From Elephas maximus indicus (Eukaryota; Chordata; Mammalia; Proboscidea; Elephantidae): a DNA stretch of 64,000 nt. The stretch spans positions 48,946,635-49,010,634 of the forward strand of contig NC_064827.1 of assembly GCF_024166365.1 (NCBI RefSeq), read 5' to 3'. The notes below the pieces were generated by a model that was given only the letters and a program-made list of their open reading frames with translations, made no database searches and had not been told where the DNA came from. Shown here in pieces: positions 56,416 through 64,000 of this stretch. The number at the start of each line of letters is the position of its first letter. Position 1 is the first letter of the stretch. The position numbers were made by a program, and so were the translations under genes.

Positions 56416-58906
56416 ACTTGAAAGCGTAAAGGACTTGGAGGTGAGGGAGGAACAAGGTTAGTGGAGTGAGTTCCCTAAGTGAAGTTGGTCTTAAACCTCA
56501 CATAACTTATGAAGGAAGAGTGAGTTTTTGAAGGTAGCGGAGGGGAAGTAATTATTGGTTATAAGTCCTCAAGGGAAAGGTTATTATCTTTTTCTGTTGC
56601 TAATAAAAAAAACCTGGTATTGCTTATTGATTGAGAAAAGTAGACTTATAGTAGTTTGGAAGATGGTGAGGCGGTATTGAATAAGTAGAGTTTAATTGAA
56701 CTGGGGTATAGTTATAATTGAAAAGCCTTGAGGTACATGGTTAAGTTTAGAATTTAAGATGATTTATTTTGTTGTTGAAATTAAATGAGGAATTGACATG
56801 AAGAAAATAATCATGGGGGAGATAAATCTTGTTCCTGTGGGGATGCCAGCTCCTGTAGGTGGGAGAAACCTGTTGAAAGGTTCTAGGCCTAGTTGAAAAC
56901 AGTTATCCAGATTCAGCGGCATTCTTAGAGTACCATTGTATTGCATAAGATATGTTCATGTCTAATGAGGTGAGTTTTGAAAATATCATTAACTTATGGA
57001 TGGCCCTTTTGATGTGAGACCATTTCTCTTCAAACCACAAGTTGCCTGCAGATGTTGATAAACTGCAGGCCTTTTGCTGTTCTGTCTTGGTCAGGGCTTA
57101 CATAATAGCAGCCTTCTTTGAACAGATGGACTGTGGTTTGGTGTCATGTGATTGGATCACATCTTTGCTTCCTGTTTCTGGAGTTGAGGGCAGGTGCTAG
57201 CATGTTTCTTGGGAATTTTTATGCATTATCCTATTGCTGGGTCTAGGAAACTTTTAGTCTTTTAAAAATTGATGATCTGTCTTGACCCGGTTAAAGTCCA
57301 GTACTTAGAATAATTTTTAGTGCCTCTCTCAACTGAATTTTCTCACTATCAAATCCAAGCAGCCTCCATAAACATTAAAATTTGCTGCTACTCTGAATTA
57401 GATCCAGTTTTAGCTGTGTAGTTTGGTTTGGCCTAGATAATGCAGGTAGGTTTCTTGTGGTTACCCTTTTTTCGGTATGAATTTGTGATTGGTTGACTTG
57501 TAGGTTTTTTGCCTGTCTTGCTTTCCCCAAGTGTTAGAGGGGTAAGACTGGTTTTATGAGTCCAATTTTATAGATTAGATCTGGCCCTTTTGGCAATCTG
57601 AGAGCAGTACATATTATGAAGAATGATTTCTAACTTATTAAAAAGTTATGACTTGCAGAGTATATATACACACAGGTTGCTTTGGCGTTTCTCGATGGTT
57701 CAGTGGCCCTTGCACCATTTTATTAATCTGAAGAGAATATAAGACTGTACCAGGCATTCTGCTTGCTTTGCCTCGTTAAATTGTCTTAACAACCCTAGAT
57801 AATAGTTGTATACCAGACAGTACAAAAGCTTCTTTCTTATGTACAGGTTAATTTCCGAAAGATTCTTTTTAAGTCCTTTTATCCTCAGGTTTAGACCTGG
57901 GTGACCAATGCTTATGTATCTAAGTAAAGTTAAACTAAGGAGAGAACTGTAAAAGTTTTGGAGGGGGGGTGGTAAGTAAACTTCTTTTATTTTTTTTTTA
58001 ATTTTTATTGTGCATTAAGTGAAAGCCCACAAACCAAGTCAGTCTCTCATACAAAAACTTATATACACCTTACTATATATACTCCTAGTTGTTCTCCCTC
58101 TAATGAGATAGCACACTCCTTCCCTCCACTCTCTATTTTCGTGTCCATTCAGCCAGCTTCTGACCCCCTCTGCCTTCTCTTCTTCAGACAGGAGCTCCCC
58201 ACATAGTCTCATGCATCTACTTGATCCAAGAAACTCACTCTTCCCCACTATCATTTTCTATCCCATAGTCCAGTCCAATCCCTCTCTGAAGAGTTGGCTC
58301 TGGGAGTGGTTCCTGGCTTGGGCTAACAGAAGGTTTGGGGACCATGACCTCTGGGGCCCTTCTACTTTCAGTCAGACCAAAGTCTGGTCTTTTTATGAGA
58401 ATTTGAGGTCTGCATACCACAGCTCTCCTGCTCCCTCAGGGGTTCTCTGTTGTGTTCCCTGTTAGGGCAGTCATCGGTTGTAGCTGGGTGCCATCTAGTT
58501 CTTTTGGTCTCAGGCTGATGTAGTCTCGGATTTATGTGGCCGTTTCCGTCTCTTGGGCTCATAACTACCTTGTGTGTTTGGTGTTCTTCATTCTCCTTTG
58601 CTCCAGGTGGGTTGAGACCAATCAATGCATCTTAGATGGCTGCTTGCTAGCATTTAAGACCCTAGATGCCACTCTCCAAAGTGGGATGCAGAATGTTTTC
58701 TTAATAGATTTTATTATGCCGATTGACTTAGATGTCCCCTGAAACCATGGTCCCCAAAGCCCGCCCCTCCTATGCTGGTCTTCAAAGTGTTCAGTTTATT
58801 CAGGAAACTTCTTTGCTTTTGGTTTAGTCCAGTTGTGCTGACCTCTCCTGTATTGTGTGTTGTCTTTCCCTTCACCTAAAATAGTTCTTATCTACCATGT
58901 AATTGG

Positions 58907-59075
58907 AAACCCTGGTGGTGTAGTGGTTAAGTGCTTCGGCTGCTAACCAAAGGGTTGGCAGTTCAAATCTGCCAGGGGGCTCCTTGGAAACTCTATGGAG
59001 CAGTTCTACTCTGTCCTTTAGGGTCACTATGAGTTGAAATTGACTTGATGGCACTGGGTTTGGTTTTTTGGTTTT
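58907..59075 (+). mobile_element. AfroSINE inserted in the minus-strand L1
   Basis: Full-length tRNA-derived SINE: aaccctggtggtgtagtggttaa (A box region), gcagttcaaatctgcc (B box region), ctactctgtcctttagggtc, and the gttgaaattgacttgatggc tail. It is flanked by an imperfect 14-bp target duplication (taccatgtaattgg at 58893-58906; tactgtgtaattgg at 59076-59089). Confidence 0.93.
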
Positions 59076-59108
59076 TACTGTGTAATTGGTGAAAACCCCT
59101 CTCCTTCC

Positions 59109-59713
59109 CTACCTCCCTGCTCTTGTAACCATCAAAGAATATTTTTTTTCTCTGTTTAAACTGTTTTTCGAGTTCTTATGATAGTGGTCTATACACCATT
59201 TATCCTCTTGCAGCTGACTAATTTCACTCAGCATAATGCCTTCCAGATTTCTCCATGTTATGAAATGTTTCACGGATTCGTCATTGTTCTTTATTGATAC
59301 GTAGTATTGCATTGTGTGAATATACCATAATTTATTTATCCATTCATCCATTGATGGGCACCTTAGAGTTGCTTCCATCTTTTTGCTGTTGTAAACAATG
59401 CTGGAATGAACATGGGCGTGCCTATATCTGTTCATGTAAAGGCTCTTATTTCTCTAGGATATATTCCAAGGAGTGGGATTGCTGGATCGTATGGTAGTTC
59501 TAATTTCTAGCTTTTTAAAGAAGCACCAAATCGATTTCCAAAGTGGTTGTACCATTTTACATTCCCACCAGCATATGTAAGTGTTCCAGTCTCTCCACAT
59601 CCTCTCCAACATTTATTATTTTGTGGTTTTTGGATTAATGCCCGCCTTGTTGGAATGAGATGGAATCTCATTGTAGTTTTGATTTGCATGTCTCTGATAA
59701 TGATCGTGAGCAT
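59109..59713 (-). pseudogene. L1 ORF2 C-terminal remnant
   Basis: Two open pieces, 59109-59435 and 59507-59713, match the L1 ORF2p C-terminus: [11 protein letters not shown] before the zinc-knuckle-like region, then MDEWINKLWYIHTMQYYVSI. The later Cys/His positions of the knuckle are lost and a frameshift separates the pieces, so it is a dead copy. Confidence 0.88.
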
Positions 59714-59765
59714 TTCTTCATGTATCTGCTAGCTACCTGAATGTCTTCTTTAGTGACATGTCTGT

Positions 59766-61350
59766 TCATATCCTTTGCCCATTTTTAATTCGGTTATTTG
59801 TCTTATTGTAGTTGAGTTTTTGCAGTATCATGTCGATTTTAGAGATCAGACGCTGATTGGAAATGTCATAGCTAAAAACTTTTTCCCATTCTGTAGGTAA
59901 TCTTTTTACTCTTTTGCTGAAGTCTTTGGATGAGCATAGGTGTTTGATTTTTAGGAGCTCCCAGTTATCTAGTTTCTCTTCTGTATTGTTAGTAATGTTT
60001 TCTATACTGTTTATGCCATGTATTAGGGCTGTTTTTTCTTCCATGATCTTTATCGTTTTGGGTTTTGTATTTAGGTCTTTGATTCATTTTGAGTTAGTTT
60101 TTGTGCATGGAGTGAGGTATCAGTCTTGTTTCATTTTTTTACAGATGGATATCCAGCTATGCCAGCACCATTTGTTAAAGAGACTGTCTTTTCTCCATTT
60201 AAGTGACTTTGGGCCTTTGTCAAATATCAACTGTTCATATGTGCATGGATTTATGTCTGGATTCTCAATTCTGTTCCATTGGTCTATGTGTCTGTTGTAC
60301 CAGTACTAGGCTGTTTGGACTACTGTGGCAGTATAATAGGTTCTATAATCAGGTAGAGTGAGGCCTCCCACTTTCTTCTTCTTTTTCAGTAATGCTTTAC
60401 TTATCCGGGGTCTCTTTTCTTTCCATATGAAGCTGGTGATTTGTTTCTCCATCTCGTTAAAAAATGTCGTTGGAATTTGGATTGGAATTGCGTTGCCTAT
60501 GGCTTTTGGTAGAGTAGACATTTTTACAATGTTAAGTCTGCCTATCCCTGAGCAAGGTAAGGTTTTCCCCTTATGTAGGTCTCTCTTGGTTTCTTGCAGC
60601 AGTGTCTTGGAGTTTTCTTCGTATAGGTCTTTTACATCTATGGTAAGATTTATTTCTAAGTATTTTATCTTCTTAGGGACTACTGTAAATGGTATTGGTT
60701 TGGTGATTTCCTCTTCAATGTTCTTTTTGTTAGTGTAGAGGAATCCAACTGATTTTTGTATGTTTATCTTGTATCCTGATACCCTGCTGAAGCTTCTATT
60801 AGTTTCAGTAGTTTTCTGGAGGATTCTTTAGGGTTTTCTGTGTATGAGATCATGTCATCTACAAATAGAGATACTTCTACTTCTTCCTTACCAATCTGGA
60901 TGCCCTTTATTTCTTTATCTCGCCTAATTGCTCTGGCTAGGACCTCCAGCACAATGTCGAATAAGAGTGGTGATAAAGGGCATCCTTGTCTGGTTCCCGA
61001 TCTCAAAGGGAATGGTGTCAGGCTTTCTCCATTTAGGACGACGTTGGCTTTGTATAAATGCCCTTTATTATGTTGAGGTATTTCCCTTCTATTCCTGTTT
61101 TGCTGAGAGTTTTTAGCATGAATGGGTGTTGGACTTTGTCAAATGCCTTGTCCGCATCAGTTCATAAGATCCTGTGGTTCTTGTCTTTTGTTTTATTTCT
61201 ATGATGGATTACATTAATTGCTTTTGTAATGTTGAACTGTCCCTGCATACCTAGTATGAATCCCACTTGGTCATGGTGAGTTATTTTTTTGATGTGTTGT
61301 TGAATTCTATTGGCTAGAATTTTGTTGAGGATGTTTGCATCTAAGTTCAT
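59766..61350 (-). pseudogene. L1 ORF2 reverse transcriptase remnant
   Basis: Pieces at 59766-60044, 60306-60521 ([20 protein letters not shown]), 60764-61006 ([20 protein letters not shown] and FVDDM, the catalytic Asp pair) and 61162-61350 ([20 protein letters not shown]). L1 usually reads FADDM; Val replaces Ala here. Frameshifts and stops separate the pieces. Confidence 0.9.
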
Positions 61351-61611
61351 GAGGGATATAGATCTGTAATTTTCTTTTTTTGTGATACCTCTACCTGGTT
61401 TTGGTATCAGGATTATGCTGGGTTCATAGAATGAGTTTGGGGATTATTCCATCCTTTTCTGTGCTCTGAAATACCTTTGGTAGCAGTGGTGGTAACTCTT
61501 CTCTGAAAGTTTGGTAGAATTCTTCAGTGAAGCCATCAGGGCTAGGGCTTTTTTGTTGTTGTTGGGGGCTTTTTAATTACCTTTTCAATCTCTTGTTATA
61601 GGTTTATTTAG

Positions 61612-62729
61612 TTATTCTACCTCTGCTTGTGTTAGTTTAGGTAGGTAGTGCATTTCTAGAAATTTGTCCATTTTCTCCAGGTTTTCAAATTTGTTAGAGT
61701 ACAGTTTTTCATGGTATACTTTTATGATTCTTTTAATTTCAGTTGGGTCTGTTGTGATATCGCCCATCTCATTTCTTATTCGGGTTATTTGCTTCTTCTG
61801 TTTTACTTTTGTCTGTTTGGACAATGATTTATTGATTTTGTTGGTCTTTTCAAGTAACCAACTTTTGGTCTTATTAACTCTTTCAGTTGTTTTTCTGTTC
61901 TTTATTTTATTTAATTCTGCTCTAGTTTTTATTATTTGCTTTCTTCTGCTGCCTGAGGTCTTCTTTTGCTGCTCGCTTTCTGTTTGAGTCATAGGGTTAA
62001 TGCTTTGATTTTGTCCATTTCTTTTTGGATTGTGCATTTATTGCTATAAACTGACCTCTCAGGACTGCTTTTGCTGTGTCCCAAAGGTTCTGGTAGGATG
62101 TGTTTTCATTCTCATTTGATTCTGTGAAGTTCTTTATTCCATTCTTAATTTCTTCTGTAACCCAGTAGTTTCTGAGTAAGGTGTTGTTCAGTGTCCATGT
62201 GTTTGATTTTTTTTTTTTTCTCCTTGCTTTTTCTGTTACTGATTTCTACTTTTATGGCTTTATGGTCAGAAAAGATGCTTTGTAATATTTCAGTGCTTTG
62301 GATTCTGTTAAAGCTTGTTTTATGGCCTAATATGTTGTCTATTCTGAAGAATGTTCCATCTATGTTGGAAAAGAAAATATACTTGGCCGCTGTTGGGTGG
62401 AGTGCTCTGTATATATCTATGAGGTCAAGCTGGTTGATTGTGACATTTAGATCTTCTGAGTCTGTATTGAGCTTCTTTCTCGGTGTTCTGTCCTTGACCA
62501 AAAGTGCTGTGTTGAAGTTTCCTACTATCACTGTGGAGCTGTCTGTCTCTCTTTTCAGCGCTGTTAGAGTTTGTTTTATGTATTTTGGAGCCCTGTCAGT
62601 GGGTGTGTAACTATTTATTATGGTTATGTCCTTCTGGCATATTGACCCTTTGATCATTGTATAGTGTCTTTTATCCTTTGTGGTGGATTTAAATTTAAAG
62701 TCTATTTTGTCAGAAATTAATATTGCCAC
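61612..62729 (-). pseudogene. L1 ORF2 endonuclease and linker remnant
   Basis: 62145-62729 encodes the larger part of an apurinic-type endonuclease domain: AILISDKIDF, IVGNFNTALL (usual GDFNTPL, so Asp is replaced by Asn), FFRIDNILGHK and FSDHKAI. 61612-62037 is the following lysine-rich linker. The preceding endonuclease N-terminus is separated by the LTR insertion and resumes at about 63233-63430 (ICCLQGTHLK-like), itself with stops. Confidence 0.9.
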
Positions 62730-62730
62730 T

Positions 62731-63232
62731 TGTCATAGATTGAATTATGTCCCCCCAAAAATGTTTATTAACTTGGTTAGGCAATTATTCCCAGTATTCT
62801 GTGGTTGTCCTCCATTTTGTGATTGTAATTTCATGTTAAAGAGGATTAAGGTGGGATTGTAACACCCTTATCAGGTCCCATTGGTCATCCAGTATAAAGG
62901 GCGTTTCCCTGGGGTGTGACCTGCACCACCTTTTAACTCTCAAGAGATAAAAGGAATGGGAAGATACCAGAGAGTGGGCACCTCATACCACCAAGAAAGC
63001 AGCACCAGGAGCAGAACACATCCTTTCCCTGCACCTGAGAAGCTCCTCAACCAGAGGAAGATTGAGGACAAGGACCTTCCTCCAGAGCTGACAAAGAGAG
63101 AAAGCCTTCCACTGGAGCTGACACCCTGAATTTGGACTTTTAACCTACTAGATTGTGAGACAATAAACTTCTCTTTGTTAAAAACATCCACTTGTGGTAT
63201 TTTTGTTATAGCAGTACTAGATGACTAAAACA
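62731..63232 (+). mobile_element. solo LTR, ERVL-MaLR (MLT1-like)
   Basis: A 502-bp element begins TGTCATAGATTGAATTATGT and ends GACTAAAACA, the TG...CA ends of MaLR LTRs. An AATAAA lies near the 3' end (about 63163) followed by the conserved cttgtggtatttttgttata block. It is flanked by a 5-bp duplication with one mismatch (CCACT 62726-62730; CGACT 63233-63237). It splits the L1 endonuclease coding region. No internal retroviral genes are present. Confidence 0.82.
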
Positions 63233-64000
63233 CGACTCCTGCTCTTTTTTGATTGTTTGCTTGATATGTTTTTTCCCTACCCTTTGAATTTTAGTTTATG
63301 TCTTTAAGATGTGTCCCTTGTAGGCAGCATATAGACGGATAGTGTTTTTATAATCCATTCTGTCACTGTCTGTTTGTTGGTACATTTAGTCCATTTACAT
63401 GCAGCATAATTATCGATAGGTATGAGTTTAGTGCTGTCAGTTTGATGTCTCTTTTTTCGTGTGTGTTGTTGACAGTTTCTTTGTTCCACTTAATTTTCTG
63501 TGCTGAGTCATTTTTCTTTATGTATTTTGTTTTCACCTTTTTCGTTGTTGTTGGTTTTGTATTTGCTGAGCCTTTATGTTTTTGTTGTTTTTTATTTTGA
63601 TGTGTAGGACTGTTAGTTTCATTTTTGGTTACCTTAATATTTACCCCTATTTTTCTAAGTTTAAGTCAATTTTTTATTATATTGCTTTCACTTCCTCTCC
63701 ATATGAAAGATCTATGACTACATTTTTTAGTCCCTCTTTTTTATTTTAATGTCGTCATCTTTTACGTAATGAGGTCTCTGTTTCCCTGTTTTGAGCATTT
63801 TAGCTTTGATTTATTTTTGTGATTTCCCTATCTGGGTTGACATCTGGTTGCTCTGTCCTGTGTTCTAGTCTTGGGTTGTTGTCTGATGTTACTGATTTTC
63901 TAACTGGATGACTCCCTTTAGTATTTCCTGTAATTTTGGTTTGGTTTTTTACAAATTCTCTAGACTTCTGCTTATCTGGAAATGCCCTAATTTTGCCATC

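Larger units (their letters stand above)
53165..64000 (+). other. TGFBR1: TGFBR1 intron 1 (5' portion, continues beyond window)
   Basis: Starts with the gtgagt donor. The first 400 bp remain GC-rich (CpG island). 53750-57980 is mostly unique, moderately AT-rich sequence with MIR fragments and a 5' AfroSINE piece at 55750. From about 57985 to the end it is a minus-strand L1 with insertions. No second exon is visible. Confidence 0.85.
57985..64000 (-). mobile_element. long L1 LINE, minus strand, multiply broken
   Basis: The poly-T at about 57985-58000 is the L1 poly-A tail. The 3' UTR covers about 58000-59100, then ORF2 runs to about 63430 and upstream L1 sequence to the window end. It is interrupted by an AfroSINE (58907-59075) and an LTR-like element (62731-63232). 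ORF2 survives only as pieces in several frames with stops, so it cannot be active. The 5' end lies outside the window. Confidence 0.92.

Noticed and set aside
62145-62729. A 194-codon minus-strand ORF resembling an endonuclease gene
   Set aside because: It is a remnant of L1 ORF2 with a substituted catalytic-site motif and broken flanks, not a host gene.

Overview
This window is vertebrate nuclear DNA, almost certainly from an afrotherian mammal and most likely an elephant or close paenungulate relative. Two signs support this. Interrupted genes with GT-AG introns encode recognisable mammalian proteins. The interspersed repeats include at least a dozen full or partial copies of the tRNA-derived AfroSINE, with RTE-type LINE fragments, mammalian L1s, MIR, L2, hAT/MER5 remnants and MaLR-type LTRs. 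There are no operons, CRISPR arrays, tRNA/rRNA genes or prokaryotic features.

Layout. (1) Positions 1-21146 hold the 3' part of COL15A1 (collagen alpha-1(XV)), plus strand: eighteen consecutive coding exons totalling 1590 nt (529 codons plus TAA). They run from the last collagenous blocks (Gly-X-Y with short interruptions) through the trimerisation region and proline-rich hinge to the C-terminal endostatin-XV (restin) domain. All exons join in frame with AG acceptors and GT donors. (2) Positions 21147 to about 52500 hold the COL15A1 3' UTR and an intergenic region of roughly 30 kb that consists largely of transposon remnants; I see no protein-coding gene in it. (3) About 52600-53560 is a CpG island with GC boxes and CCAAT motifs. 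It contains exon 1 of TGFBR1 (TGF-beta receptor type 1), plus strand, ATG at 53080, donor at 53165. (4) From 53165 to the window end is the start of TGFBR1 intron 1. Its second half is occupied by a long, broken minus-strand L1 with an AfroSINE and a MaLR-like LTR inserted in it.

The gene order COL15A1 -> TGFBR1, same strand, matches the arrangement on human 9q22, as I recall it. The two genes are not one functional unit: one is a basement-membrane-zone multiplexin collagen, the other a serine/threonine kinase receptor.

I did not find an undescribed biological system. The more interesting items are a shortened, interrupted alanine tract in the TGFBR1 signal peptide (the site of the human 9A/6A polymorphism), a diverged local duplication inside a COL15A1 intron, weak splice donors on two COL15A1 exons, a C-rich tract after the COL15A1 stop, nested transposons with readable target-site duplications that give relative ages, and a Tigger-like inverted-terminal-repeat element. 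Exon edges come from reading splice sites and frames by eye; most repeat edges are approximate.
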